Source: Tretioscincus oriximinensis
Taxonomy: Eukaryota; Chordata; Lepidosauria; Squamata; Gymnophthalmidae
Direction of reading: 5' to 3'
Assembly: GCA_022410635.1 (NCBI GenBank)
Contig: JAJVDF010000194.1
Coordinates: 378,621-442,620 of the forward strand
DNA length: 64,000 nt
Shown: positions 47,110 to 59,024 of the stretch, in pieces
Layout of the letters: every line of letters starts with the position of its first letter
How positions within the stretch are numbered: position 1 is the first letter of the stretch
Program-made: the position numbers and the translations under genes
The notes under the pieces: generated by a model
The model's input: only the letters and a program-made list of their open reading frames with translations
Database searches by the model: none
What the model was told of the DNA's origin: nothing

Positions 47110-48950
47110 CTGAATACAGACAGTCCCATTCTGCTCCAGACAAAACCCATTCTATCTTTGGACCTGTTGCTTGTTTTGAAACAGGATGACCTACACAGTC
47201 CTGGAAAACACCAAGCAAATGTGGAAAGAAGGAAAGAACCTTGTGCTGCAAATGAAAGAGATTGCCTAGGCTAAAGAGATGTAGCTACCTACTTTTCAGA
47301 TAATTAGATTCTACTTCCTACTCTTTTGCATTAGAGCTGAGTGTACCCCCTGGTGAAATCATGCTGTTAAAGGTAACCTGCCAGTGACAATAAGTATTGA
47401 AATTCCTGTTGATGCATAATAAGAGAGATAAAAGACAGCTGTACCATTTCTTCAAAGAGGTTGCGTTTAGGGATAAGAGTAGATGAGCAATTGCTTCTGT
47501 ACTGCAGAGGTTGGCTTTAATGTGGATAAGACAACTTACTGCAAAGGCCTGGCATCAAATAAAAACAGGGTTCTTAGAATGTAAATTTACAGGAATTATT
47601 TCTGTCCCAGATACATCACTAAATCAGAATTCATCCAATGTGTGTGAGGCCCTTTGACTTCCAGTCCGCCATTGAACCTGAGAGTAGGATTTGTTGCTCT
47701 TGGATTTATTGCTTCCCATGTGAGCTTGACTGAAGGTCACTCTTTTAGCCATGTATAAACGCAATTTCTGAATCGAGCATAATGGTTTTCTGAGGAAAGG
47801 TATTTTAGATAGCAACTGAAATTACTTTTCTTACATCCAAATACTCTAAATAACTTTGAATTTAAAATGCATAGACTAGATTTTAAAAGCATTCACAAAC
47901 TTATTGAAGAGCTTCAGTTCTTCTTCATGAAACAAAATTAGAAAGAGAGGAATAAGGAAAATATGGGAATGAGAAGGAGGAGGAATGGCATTTTTGAGGA
48001 ATGAGGTAAAAGGTGCACAATGAAAAGGTGCACAATGAAACGGTGCAAGCATGCGGAGTAGAGTAGAAAACAAAGTTTATAACTCATCACAGAACTGGGT
48101 CTGTTTTTGTCCAAAGCCTCTTAAAAAGCTCCTTCCTTTTTATACCTCCAAATGCTACTGAACTCTAACAATTTTATTCTACATTGGGCTAATAGATGAT
48201 ACAGTTTAATGGACTAAGTCGGAGTTTAACAGTCATATTGTTCATGTCTAAAAAGGCTAAGGTCAATTAGAGCCTATATGACTGAGAATAAATAACTAAA
48301 AAGAGAGGAATGGCTATTTTCTAATATAATAGAATGACTTACATACCAAATCTCCAATGTTGGAGCCATACTAATGCCATTGACAACTAGGGAATATGCT
48401 ATGGTAAATCCATGTAATGGACACTAACCCTGGAAATTTAAAATGTCTTCCAATAAATTGACCTCCCATTTGGATTCTTCCCAGATGTTGTACATTACAA
48501 CTTTCATCAACCTTAGCATAGCCTATGAAGGATGTGAGGGCGATCTGGCTGCGACATCTGTCACTCCATTGATCGCCAGGGTTGATTCGGCTGATCTGGC
48601 TGACTAAGCAGGTGTCCCCTTTCTCCCTCACCGCTCCATGTGTGTTCCTCCCGAAGCTGCATGCTTGGTGGAAGAGGATGACCATCCCAGATAGAAGGAG
48701 TTACTATTCTTCGGTCAAGCTGCGCTCCCCTGCTAGAACCTCCAAACAAGCTCAAGGTCCATTTGTAGAAGACGTAGGGTAGTCAAGCTTCCAAGGCTCC
48801 AAACTCATCCAAGTAAGGCACTGCACGTGGCAGTTGGCCATTCTAAAATATATACATATATATATATATTTAAAAAAGTATAGCCTATGAGCAGAAAGTA
48901 GACCATTGGACTTAAGGGTACAGTCAGGTTTTTTTATAGTCTTTTAAGAA
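47110..48950. other. Intergenic DNA
   Basis: Nothing recognised except a 17-bp tandem unit (aggtgcacaatgaaa) near 48010-48045 and a (TA)n stretch near 48848-48870. Confidence 0.5.
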
Positions 48951-49930
48951 AAAGTGTAGAAAAATGGGATTCAAACAGTTAAATAGATTAGCCTATTTCA
49001 TTTTCCCCACTTACTGCTATGTTTACCTCCATGTTTGGCAACAGTTTCCTTGCCATACACAACCTCCCAGAGGACACCATCTTGGCTACTATGGATGTGG
49101 AATCCCTATACACCAACATCCCCCACATAGATGGAATACAAGCTATTAAGAACACCATTCCAGATAACACGTCTGCAGGCCTAGCCACCAAGATCTGCCA
49201 CTTTGTTCTCACCCATAACTATTTCACTTTTGACAATAACGTATATCTCCAAACTAATGGTACTGCCATGGNTACACGTATGGCACCCCAATACGNCANC
49301 ATCTTTATGGCGGACCTAGAACAACGCTTCCTCAACTCCTGCACTCAGAAACCTCTACTGTACTTAAGATTCATCGATGACATCTTTATAATCTGGACTC
49401 ANGGGGAGGAATCACTAAGAACATTCCACCAAAATTTCAATAGCTTCCACCCTACTATTAACCTCAGTTTGGAACAATCNAGNGAGCAAGTCCACTTTCT
49501 AGACACCACCATAAAATTGCACAATGGANATCTGAGCACGACCCTGTATCNCAAACCAACTGATCGATACACCTATTTACATGCCTCTAGTTTCCATCCT
49601 GAACACACAACCAAATCTATTGTCTACAGCCAAGCTCTCAAATATAATCGCATCTGCTCGGATCCAGAAGACAGAGACACCAAACTCCTGGAACTACAGC
49701 AAGCATTCCTCAGGTTACAGNACCCACCACATGAAGTAAAAAAACAAATCAACAGAGCCAGAATGGTACCCAGAATCAACCTATTACAGGACAGATTGAG
49801 GACAGAAAACAACAGAACCCCATTAGTGGTCACATACAGCTCACAATTGGGGNCCCTCAAACACATAATAAATGAACTTCAACCTATTTTGGATAAAAAC
49901 ACAGCTCTCTCAAGAGCACTTGGTGGCAAA

Positions 49931-50465
49931 NNNNNNNNNNNNNNNNNNNNNNNNNNNNNNNNNNNNNNNNNNNNNNNNNNNNNNNNNNNNNNNNNNNNNN
50001 NNNNNNNNNNNNNNNNNNNNNNNNNNNNNNNNNNNNNNNNNNNNNNNNNNNNNNNNNNNNNNNNNNNNNNNNNNNNNNNNNNNNNNNNNNNNNNNNNNNN
50101 NNNNNNNNNNNNNNNNNNNNNNNNNNNNNNNNNNNNNNNNNNNNNNNNNNNNNNNNNNNNNNNNNNNNNNNNNNNNNNNNNNNNNNNNNNNNNNNNNNNN
50201 NNNNNNNNNNNNNNNNNNNNNNNNNNNNNNNNNNNNNNNNNNNNNNNNNNNNNNNNNNNNNNNNNNNNNNNNNNNNNNNNNNNNNNNNNNNNNNNNNNNN
50301 NNNNNNNNNNNNNNNNNNNNNNNNNNNNNNNNNNNNNNNNNNNNNNNNNNNNNNNNNNNNNNNNNNNNNNNNNNNNNNNNNNNNNNNNNNNNNNNNNNNN
50401 NNNNNNNNNNNNNNNNNNNNNNNNNNNNNNNNNNNNNNNNNNNNNNNNNNNNNNNNNNNNNNNNN
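49931..50465. other. Assembly gap (535 n)
   Basis: Run of n inside the Penelope-like element, probably where copies could not be resolved. Frames spanning it are artefacts. Confidence 0.99.
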
Positions 50466-50675
50466 TGATTGATTCTCTACCAGACATTGCACCTTGTTGC
50501 CCCAGGCACTTTTTTACATAAGAGGATTAGTTCCTGCTATTTACCTGTTTTTTTAAGGAGATTAGTTCCTGCTATTTACCTGCAATTCAACACCTCCCTA
50601 CAGTTGCATATGCTTTGTCTTCTCCCATACACATTTCCCTATAAATACCTGACCCTGACATTAGTCCCTCAGCAT

Positions 50676-50710
50676 CTGAAGAAGTAGACCTGTCTACGAA
50701 AGCTTATGCC
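50676..50710 (+). ncRNA. Hammerhead-like motif in Penelope tail
   Basis: CTGAAGA (50676-50682), a perfect hairpin GTAGAC-ct-GTCTAC (50684-50697), GAAA (50698-50701) and gcttatgcc follow in the order of a hammerhead core (CUGANGA, stem II, GAAA, short stem III). Penelope-like elements are known to carry hammerhead ribozymes. Against activity: an extra A before stem II, and C where the U before the cleavage base is expected. Confidence 0.4.
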
Positions 50711-50770
50711 AACCACTTTTCTCAAGTTAGTCTCAAAGTGCTTCTAGCTCCTTTGCAACAGTTTCCTTGA

Positions 50771-52630
50771 CAATGAGTACTTACTAACAATTGGCTTTCT
50801 GTGACAATCATTTCACATGCTGTGATTGGCTGCTGTCCTCTCTTCTGTGCTTATTTAGCTTTCTGATCAGAATGAGTGGAAGAAATGCTCTTGGTGTTAT
50901 TCTACACATCCATTCCTAGGCTTTGAAGCAGCATAAAATATAATTAGGAAGAAAGTATCTGGCCTAAGAACCTCAAGTTCACTTAGAGGTTACCTCTCGA
51001 GGTGTATCTGATCATAGCCTTAGATAGTACCTGAGTTACCAGAAAAATCTTCTGGCAGCTCACGTACTATTGACTATGTGGGAGATGTTGGGTTAAACAT
51101 AAAACCTTTTGCTTCCTAAATGCATGTTATCTAAAGAAATATAAAGTAATCTGCTTTCATGTTATAAATAATGGATAGTCATTGGGGCTCTGTACTAGTC
51201 TTGGGGTGTTGCTAGGTGATTGATAATTTCTTTCCATAGAGTCTTCTTTACATAATTTGGTAAGAAAGTATTTCTTAAAAAATAAAAAAATGTGTCAGAG
51301 CATGGAAGGTATTCCGCACCCTTATAAACACATTAAATAACAATTTATTTTTTTTTGTACAATGAAAACATTGTTCACAGAAATAGCTAACACATGTCCT
51401 TGTGTTAAGAAAAATGTTCAATATTATGAAACTGATTAACAACTCAGGCTGCATTCAGAAGCAGTTTTGGAAAACTGTTGATCTAAATCCAATTTGCTGT
51501 TTTCCCTTTTTCCCAGCCTTGCTTCGGCCGTTTCAGAAGACTGACAGGGCAGGGAAAGAGTGCAAGTTGAGCTGTGTGTTTTCACTTGTGTTAGCCCCAA
51601 GGATCGGGGACCCTGGTAGCAAGAGTGATTTCTGAGGATCTCCTTCCTTTCCTTCTGCTGCTTCTTGATCAGTTTAAATTTCCCTTGCTGGAGTAGAGGT
51701 AAGAAAATAAAATTGCTAACAAAAGCTGGTAGGAATAGCAGATTATGCAAAGATCTCCCTTGCTGCCCTGGGCCACATTACTTGAGGGTGCTTCTGATTT
51801 CACAAGGAGCCAGAAAACTCCCAAGCACAATACAGAGCACAAGCACAATAAACAGTCGCCAGTGCAGGGCTCAAGCAAATTGCATTAACCTGCATTTGGG
51901 ATGGTTTTCTGAGTGAATTTTGCTCAGATGCCACGTTGCTGGGAAACGATCTGTGACCTAATCATTTCTCATTTGGAGTAAATGCNAAACGGATGCAGCC
52001 AGCACACAGCCAAACAGCTTCCATGTCTGTTTTTCCCCTAGTGACAACACAGCCTCAAATCTTTGCTTGGACATAAGGCTGAATTGTCTTAGGGAAACTG
52101 GCACCTCATGTTTGCAAGGTATTTTAAAAGTAATGACAATTCACTTATTCTACAGAAGCAGTACTGAATGCTTCCTACACCTAACTATTTTCATATATGA
52201 GTTTGCACTTTATATGAATATTTATAGAAAATATATTTATAGAAAATATCATTTGAGAGGACTAAATTAACTACTCTTAGGATTGTTCCTGGAGACAATT
52301 TGCCACAGACTCTGTAATTCTGATTGTGTAACAAAATTCACCAACGATCTTTAATTGATGAGAACATTTTTGCTAGGGGCAATTAGAGATGCTGTAATCA
52401 TATTGCTATAATTAGACAGCTTAGAAAATGAGCATAATAAAACACAAAAGAAGCCCTGCAGATGGACATACAGATTTATTTATTTTTAAGTGTTAATAGT
52501 TACTCATTCTGTTTAGATATTTGTTTTGCTGAAATCTATGGCTGGATATCTGTATATATAATAAAACACATAGTCCAACATTCCAAGGTATAACAATCAA
52601 TGATAGGGCTTGGAACTTTGGCAGCCTCCA
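50771..52630. other. Intergenic DNA
   Basis: No gene or named repeat recognised; AT-rich with short open frames. Confidence 0.5.
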
Positions 52631-52644
52631 GAGACAAATGACAC

Positions 52645-52880
52645 AAGGAAGGGAAGAAAGAAGGAAGAGAAGAAAGAAGGAAGAGAAGAAAGAAGGAAGG
52701 AAAGAGGGAAGGAAAGGAAAGGAAAGGAAGAAGGAATGGATTAAAGAAGGAAAGGAAGATATGGAAGAAAAAAAGGAAAGAAGGAAGGTGAAGAAGAAGG
52801 GATGAAAGAAAGAAAGGAGCGATGGGAGACAAGGACGAGAGGGAATGGGTGGAGGCATGGATGGGAGCAAGGGAGAGGAG
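52645..52880 (+). repeat. Long purine tract (GAAGGA)n
   Basis: About 230 nt of nearly pure A/G on the + strand made of gaagg, aagaaag and ggaaa units. It produces spurious Ser/Leu/Phe-rich frames on the minus strand and could form triplex DNA. Confidence 0.9.
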
Positions 52881-53034
52881 GGGCTAGAGTCCATTGCATT
52901 ACTGTAATGTAATAGACTAATTTCACTAGTAATAAATGAACAATGACCCATATGCAGTCTGAGATAAAAAGTTGGATTTTCTGTAATATAGTATATTCCG
53001 GCACACTGTGGCAACAGAAAACAATGGCACAACC

Positions 53035-53148
53035 TGTATATCATAGTCCAGCAAAGGAGCTAGCAGCACTTTGAGACTAACTTGAGAAAAGTGGTTGGCA
53101 TAAGCTTTCATAGACAGGTTTACTTCTTCAGATGCTGTATATCATAAT
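53035..53148 (-). mobile_element. Penelope-like 3' tail fragment
   Basis: Its reverse complement (gcatctgaagaagtaaacc, then gaaagcttatgccaacc, then ctcaagttagtctcaaagtg) matches 50670-50760. Stem II of the hammerhead-like motif carries unpaired substitutions here. Confidence 0.8.
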
Positions 53149-53736
53149 TAGTCAGGGGCACAAAACCTCAACTCCATCCAGTTTTTCAGTTCTACCTTAC
53201 CATCCCACCACGACAACAACTTGTGTCCAAACAAATTCTATACACCATAAGAANTATCAGGGATTTCAGACACCATATCTTTAAAAGATAGAGACAACAT
53301 GAAAATCCTGCATTGTCCATTTCCTGCAACCTTTAGATGTTATATTCCAATAGTGCTATATTCAGTTGTGGACGATTTCATTCAAAATATTCAAATTGTC
53401 AGAGAGCATCCTAATTCAGTCAAAACTACTTCCCAAGACTTTTACACTTTCCTTGCTTGGCATGAAAATAAAAGAAACCATACACCTGTTGTTAATTAAT
53501 GGATGGGTAAATGGTATAAGCTAATTAATTTGGTTGCAAATTAGAAATGTATTGAATCTAATGTATGGGATGTTCCTGCAGACATTAATGCTGGCTAAAT
53601 GCTTAGGAAAGTTTGGGTTTGTTTTGGAGTGTTAGTAACTGTAGAAACAGAGGCCTGTTTGTCTATTTAAAGCTCATCTTAACTTCTAAATTCTACCCAT
53701 TTTTCAAACTATAGTCAAGCTTCCTATCTGATAGAT

Positions 53737-54182
53737 CAGCGTGGTCTAATCCACGGGCCACATATGGCCCACTAAGCCATTTTTGTGGCCCGCAAAGGGG
53801 CCAGGCAGCCGCTGAGTGCTTCACAGGGGGTTCCCTGATGGTGCGTATACTGTTAATTTGGCAATTCAAACCTTCCGTACTGGCTCCTGTTCCGTATGGG
53901 AATCACCATGTTAGGGGAACTCTGCCCTCCATTCCCTCAACATGGCGCAGTGGCCTCCCCCCTGCTCCTTTCATCAAAAGGAGTAGGTGGCTGCCGGAGT
54001 GATATCACTTCCGGGGCAGGGCAGGAAGTGACACCAGGAGTGTGAGGGCCAGAGTGACATCACTTCCTATCCCACCCCAGAAGTGACGTTACTTCCGGGG
54101 CGGGACAGGAAGTGATGTCACTCTGGCCCTCCTGCAATGATGTTTGATCGGCCCGCGAGTCCAAAAAGTTTGGACCAATCTA
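53737..54182. mobile_element. Non-autonomous hAT with CRE/ETS-rich interior
   Basis: Flanked by a perfect 8-bp duplication, tgatagat (53729-53736 and 54183-54190). Ends CAGCGTGGTCTAATCCA and the complement of tttggaccaatcta are hAT-like (gggccacatatggccc just inside). The interior repeats gtgacatcacttcc and cttccggggc-type motifs in both orientations. Confidence 0.8.
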
Positions 54183-54241
54183 TGATAGATGATAAGAAAC
54201 CTGCTTCCTGATAGAAATGAATTCTAATAATTACGTTAAGT

Positions 54242-54410
54242 TCAGAGAAATAGCCACGTTAGTCTAGTAGAAAGTCTAGCAAAGGGGCTAGTAGCACTTG
54301 GAGATTAACATTAGAAAAGTAGGTGGCATGTCTAAGAAAGCTTATGCCACCTACCTTTCTACTGTTAGTCTCTAAGTGCTACTAGCCTCTTTGCTGGACT
54401 AATAATTAAG
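54242..54410. mobile_element. Penelope-like terminal repeat, inverted arrangement
   Basis: It starts agccacgttagtctagtag, typical of reptile Penelope terminal repeats. Arms of about 57 bp (54272-54330 and 54344-54400; agcaaaggggctagtagcac versus its inverse) flank taagaaagctt, so the two halves are tail-to-tail copies. Confidence 0.7.
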
Positions 54411-54689
54411 GTGGTTCAACAGAAGAGGTGGTTTGAACATAAAATCACAACTGAATTGCTACTCAGCATTCCGAAGTTAATGTGTTGTTAGCTGATATAA
54501 GATTAAATAACCAAAATGTCCTGTCTGAGAGGAACTGATGATGATTCCTTGGAATGAAACCCAAGGTGTAATGAGCCATAAGATTGTTCCACAATGGCCC
54601 TCTGAATTCTCCTAGAGCTGGCACAGAATTGTGGGTATTTCAATTCAGGGGCAACTGGGTGGTTGCAACTCTACACCAGAAACAGGAAG

Positions 54690-54860
54690 AGTGGCTGTAG
54701 GTCAGTGNTTGAGCAAATCGCTTGAAAAGCAGAGTGGTGCTGGTTCAATCCCCTGGCTGTCCTTGGACATGGGCAAGCTCACATCTGTATCTCTGCCTAG
54801 AACATCTGTATCNCTGCTTAGAATTGCTCCTGGAGATTATCGTTTTCTCAATCAGCAGTT
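54690..54860 (+). mobile_element. Degenerate tRNA-derived SINE
   Basis: A-box-like taggtcagtgnttgagca (54699 onward) and B box ggttcaatccc (54742-54752), then ggctgtccttggacatgggc. Separate family from the one at 39493. No clear tail. Confidence 0.55.
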
Positions 54861-55438
54861 GATTACTTAGTAGTACGTAATAGTGCCAGAAATAAATATG
54901 GGCATAAAACATCAATGTCGGTGATATGGCATGAGAATCTATGGGAGGCCCCTCCCACACTAGCCCATTCGATCCCTGTGCAAAGATTCCCAAGGAAACC
55001 CAAACTGTGAAATAGGTTTTCACCTCCATTGACATGCACTGTATTCCCCATCCCCATTGACTTACATTGCACGGTGTAGGTGCTATGAATATTGTGCTCT
55101 CCTTCCTGCTCCTTTATTCACAAAAAAGCTGGCAACATTTTACGAGAATTTTAAAACAATGGCACCATTGTGGGAGTACAGGAACTTACCTCCACATGTT
55201 CAGGCAATGCATTGAGGTCCAGGTATTTTGGAAACAAATAACAGAGATTATAGAACGAGCTGTATTAACTCAAATCAATAGAAATGTGAAATCCTTTTTA
55301 TTTCAAGACTATTCAGAACATCAGTTCAACATTAAACAAATATATGTACTGGATCACATGTTATTAGCTGCATTTGCAACATTCGCTTTGGGTTGGTGGG
55401 ACAAGACAAAATATAAATGTACGGTTAAGTTATATATT

Positions 55439-55522
55439 GAAGAAGAAGAAGAAGAAGAAGAAGAAGAAGAAGAAGAAGAAGAAGAAGAAGAAGAAGAAGA
55501 AGAAGAAGAAGAAGAAGAAGAA
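55439..55522 (+). repeat. (GAA)28 microsatellite
   Basis: 84 nt of uninterrupted GAA. It is the TTC tail of the minus-strand SINE that follows. Its six-frame products (poly-Glu, poly-Lys) are not genes. Confidence 0.97.
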
Positions 55523-55810
55523 CTGGGTTCTTATAACCCGCTTTTCTCGCCTTTCAAAGGGACTCAAAGCGGCTTACAAGGGTATTTTTGCCCGAAGGCT
55601 TCCATTCTATCTTCCCCACCAGGCTATGGTGGTTCCCATGTATCTACTTGCAGTCATTGCAATTTCTTGCAATTCATGCTTTCGAATAGCTGGATTGGCT
55701 AGAGCTACAAGCTAGTGGAAGGTGCTCACCCCTCCCCACGTCCCACACAGGGCTTCGAAACCCCATCTCCCAGCTGAGAGATGGATTCCTAAGCAACTGA
55801 GCTATCCGTA
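55523..55810 (-). mobile_element. SINE with (TTC)n tail, nested in L1
   Basis: On the minus strand: tRNA-like head (gatagctcagttgcttagg, then gtttcgaagccctgtgtg as B-box region), body ggggtgagcaccttccacta, and a LINE-like 3' end (gccgctttgagtccctttg, then aaaagcgggttataagaac) before the (TTC)28 tail. A decayed copy is at 16024-16256. Confidence 0.78.
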
Positions 55811-56100
55811 TTATTACACATTTGATTTGTACAAATATAGATTAAGATCACTGGGTATGGCACGTTCAAATGTGAGAAGAATATGGGATTCAATGTATGT
55901 TTTGATCAATAGATACAATAGAGGAGATGTTAAAATGCAATCAAATTGTGGGATTATAAGGTTAATTTAATTGGGATATTGTTATGCCATCCTGAAGCCT
56001 GGAAAGGAGGGAGAGGGGTATGTGTTATATATACTATGAAGTGTCGTATTTTATGTTTTGTATTTGCTATCTTATTTGTGTTTAAAAAAGAAGAATTTTA

Positions 56101-57135
56101 AAATAGCAGGAGGGGTCTGGCACAGATAGGTGCAAAGTTGCCATTTGATAATTGGATTAACTCTGACCTGCCATGAACCTAATAGGTGAGGGAATCTTCC
56201 CACTCCAGGAAAGTGCTCTTGTAAAAAGTTTATTCTGGACCATTTTGACCCCATATTCTAGGGGTTTTGATCTGATGAACTGTGGGACTTCCCCTCTTAC
56301 CGACCCACACTGGTAGCAGCCCCATGGACCATTCAGACCTCCCAAAGTCTCCTGAAGCTCTTGACCATTGGTTGCCATGGAGACAGGAAAGAGGCTTTCC
56401 CCCTGCCTGCATTTCCTGCCATTTCTCTTGTTAATGACACAGTCTGCCTCAAGGATTGGACAGTTGGATCTATGCCTCTTATGTAGATAAACTGTAAGAA
56501 GTACTGTTTGGCCATCGCCTGCTTAGTCCCAGATTTCTAATTCCTCTATTGGACAGTTCAACTCTCCTTCTGGACTTTTGTATAAATCTGCATATGTACT
56601 TTTCTGTCATTCCACAACCTAATCCCCTATCATCAGGTCCAGCCTCCTCAAATGTGTGCTGATTGCATCTTTTGTCATACTGTGTGCACTGCAACTCCTG
56701 CCAAATCACCAAAGCAAACAAACCTGTTTGTTGTTACTTTTAGTACACTCAAGATTACCGTACTTTTTGTATAATTGATTTCTGTCACATTTTTGCACCC
56801 AAATTCCTGTAGCTTTAGTATCTTCACAGAAATGTTATCAGTGCTTTGTGTGACCTCTTCCTGTGTCTGCGTGCCTGACAGATGGCTTTTTGAGTCTATT
56901 TAATGTGAACTTCATTTGAAAATTCCCACGGTGTTTCTGGCTAGCAATAAATCAGTTGTAGTTGGATTTCTCGTCTCAGCAAGTCTTTCTGGAACAGCGG
57001 CTGGAGAGCAAAGCATTGGATCCAGTTTTGGGATAAAAGCTGATGCAGGTGCATAACACTGGAGCATATTCATCTATGGAATGGAAGATAGAAAATGGAA
57101 GTCTGAATGTCACTGAATTAGGTATTTTTCATACT
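56101..57135. other. Intergenic DNA, unassigned
   Basis: GC is moderately higher at 56100-56700 but I recognise neither a gene nor a repeat family. Confidence 0.4.
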
Positions 57136-57139
57136 TATT

Positions 57140-57278
57140 TTTCATAGTTTTGCTTTCCTCTGTTCAGACTGCCCAGATGCATCTGGTGGGCCTCTGTGTG
57201 AGACTGAATGCTGGATTAGATGGGCTGTGGCCTGATCCAGTATGGCTCTTCTTATGCTCTTATGTTCTTATGAATAGT
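57140..57278 (+). mobile_element. CR1-family LINE 3' end
   Basis: Contains gatgggctgtggcctgatcc and agtatggctcttcttatg, ending in the tail ctcttatgttcttatg. Same subfamily as 33892-34245. Confidence 0.75.
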
Positions 57279-57349
57279 CTCTGGGAACCACTCCTGTTCA
57301 GCTNTGGGAAGCTGATCCCTGCCCGGTTAAAGAAGTAGTCTTGTTTATG

Positions 57350-57640
57350 GCCCAGACAGCAGAAACAGTTACCATCACAACCCAGAGTCTTGGACATACT
57401 TAGCCTACCACTGGGAGTTTTCCGGGGCAGAGACTTGAGTTTTCTCACACGGGAAGCCTGCAAATCTCTGACATTTGGAGTTTTCTTTGCATGCAAAATG
57501 CGTGAAAATTCTGTGATGTCAGAATTTCTGTGGGACTGGAAGTGACATCACTCCAGGCACCATTCCCGGAAACAGAGAACGGAAGTGACATCACTTGCAT
57601 GTCACTTCCACCATTGGCTCCAGTAACCAGAAATCCCAGT
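57350..57640 (+). repeat. Unnamed repeat with CRE/ETS motifs, copy 1
   Basis: Shares ccaggcaccattcccg, ggaagtgacatcac, ttggagttttc-type and gcatgca sequence with the reverse complement of 62650-62905. Motifs of the type GGAAGTGACATCAC occur at least twice. Confidence 0.55.
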
Positions 57641-58049
57641 ACAAGGGACGGGTGTTTCTCAAACTCATGGTCTTTTCTTGTAAATGTGCTATATTCTCAT
57701 ACAGCTCACAGCACACTCTTCTTACAGTTGTGGAAGAAGTAGAGCACACACTGAACAAATAGCATGCCAACTACCATCCTCTCAACCAATCACTGTGAGG
57801 GGAGTGGACTGAGCATGCCATGATGTCTGCTCTTCTTTTAGGACTGCTCCTGCTACTCTGGAATGCTTGTGCTGTTAAGTATTCCACTCCAAGGAAGGAG
57901 TAAGATTGGGGTGTGTATGGGGTGTTTGTCTGGGGGGAATGGAACGGCAGCTAGTGGTACACATATTCTGTTCCCATTCATTGGTGGGGATGTTCCTTAG
58001 CCCAAGCATGGAAACCTCACCATTCTGCCCTAATCCAACAGACTATTAC

Positions 58050-58290
58050 TTTAACTTTAATTTCTATCCTCATAGGTGTGTCAGTCATCATTGTTGTATT
58101 CTTTTAGAAGACCAAAAAGTTGCACCTCTTTGGCCTTTGGTTAAAGAAATGTTGATTTTCCTCTGACTTTTAGATACTATTTTATATAGTTTTTAATGTT
58201 AATTTTGTATTGTTGTTTTTATCGTTGGCTGAACTGAGACCTTCGGCTATAGGGCGGGATATAAATATAAATAAATAAATATGCCAAACA
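58050..58290 (+). mobile_element. L2-type LINE 3' end fragment
   Basis: The end of ORF2 (gcacctctttggcctttgg) is followed by a 3' UTR and gagaccttcggctatagggc with (ataa)n, matching 63590-63780. Confidence 0.8.
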
Positions 58291-59020
58291 TGGAATGATT
58301 TATGAAGTTGTTTTGCTAAATATGCTCTGTAGACCCAGACATCTGATAGCACGTGAATGTTATCGAAGTGATATGTCAAATTCACCTGCTGAATTAACAC
58401 TTTAGAAATAGGATATTATAATCTTGATTTCTATCAGCTCTACAGTGCTGTAGCATATCCTGCCCCGTAATTCTATACAGCTTTGGAGTGCCAAGCTATT
58501 TCGAGAACAATTCAAGTCTCAGTGATACTTAATTCAAAGCACAAGTCTTGAAAGAAAGATACTAATAAGCTTAGTCATAACTGTGAGTCATTTCTTTGAC
58601 TCTTTTTTCTTCTTTTTGCTAGCTGTAGGATAAGCTCTAGTTTCCTGACACATTGAGATTCAGCCCAATCTTCCAAGAGGGAATGAACTACTTTTAACTT
58701 TTATTAGCAGTATTTTTGCGATGCCTTGCCTAACAGTATTAAGGTAAGCCTTTATTATATAATGGTATGAGATAAAAAAACCCCAGAATGATTTAAAAAT
58801 ATGTGGGTGGATGAGAACAAATAATAAAAATCTCCAAGTTCGTTTTGTCTGTAGAGCTGATATCCTAGATGGAACGATCGTTTGTTATCTCTGGAGCCAG
58901 TAATGGTATTTCTTTTCTAAAAGTGTAAGGGAATAAAAGAGGACAGAATATTGTTCAGGTTCCATCTCATGATAATTTTCCCTGTGGACGTTTCTACATG
59001 GTGATCATTGGTACCCTGTG
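58291..59020. other. Intergenic DNA
   Basis: AT-rich, nothing recognised. Confidence 0.5.
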
Positions 59021-59024
59021 GAGT

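Larger units (their letters stand above)
48950..50770 (+). mobile_element. Penelope-like retroelement (reverse transcriptase and 3' tail)
   Basis: The frame from 49019 to the gap at 49931 is uninterrupted for about 300 codons. It encodes Penelope-type reverse transcriptase blocks in order: ATMDVESLYTNIPH, then TRMAPQY, the catalytic LRFIDDIFIIW, VHFLDTTIKLHNG, a YTYLHASSFHPEHT block and the thumb region to LQPILDKNTALSRALGG. The GIY-YIG endonuclease expected next would lie in the gap (49931-50465). After the gap come a duplicated segment (tagttcctgctatttacctg twice) and the family tail with the hammerhead-like motif (50676-50710). The open frame suggests recent activity, though several n calls prevent certainty. 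Confidence 0.9.
55080..56100 (+). mobile_element. L1 LINE 3' end, split by a SINE
   Basis: The frame before the insertion has the L1 ORF2 C-terminal signature CGSTGTYLHMFRQCIEVQVFW (HxxxxC knuckle). It stops making sense at 55438 and resumes at 55811 as YYTFDLYKYRLRSLG, running to a stop and a 3' UTR with a ggagggagaggggta tract and an A-rich end near 56100. Removing 55439-55810 restores the order. Confidence 0.72.

Noticed and set aside
49872..50521. Frames of about 200 codons across the n run
   Set aside because: Nearly all residues are unknown; artefact of the gap.
52493..53044. 183-codon Ser/Leu/Phe-rich minus-strand frame
   Set aside because: Translation of the purine tract at 52645-52880; composition only.
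55067..55702. 211-codon frame ending in poly-Glu
   Set aside because: It is L1 ORF2 debris running into the (GAA)28 tail of a SINE, not a gene.
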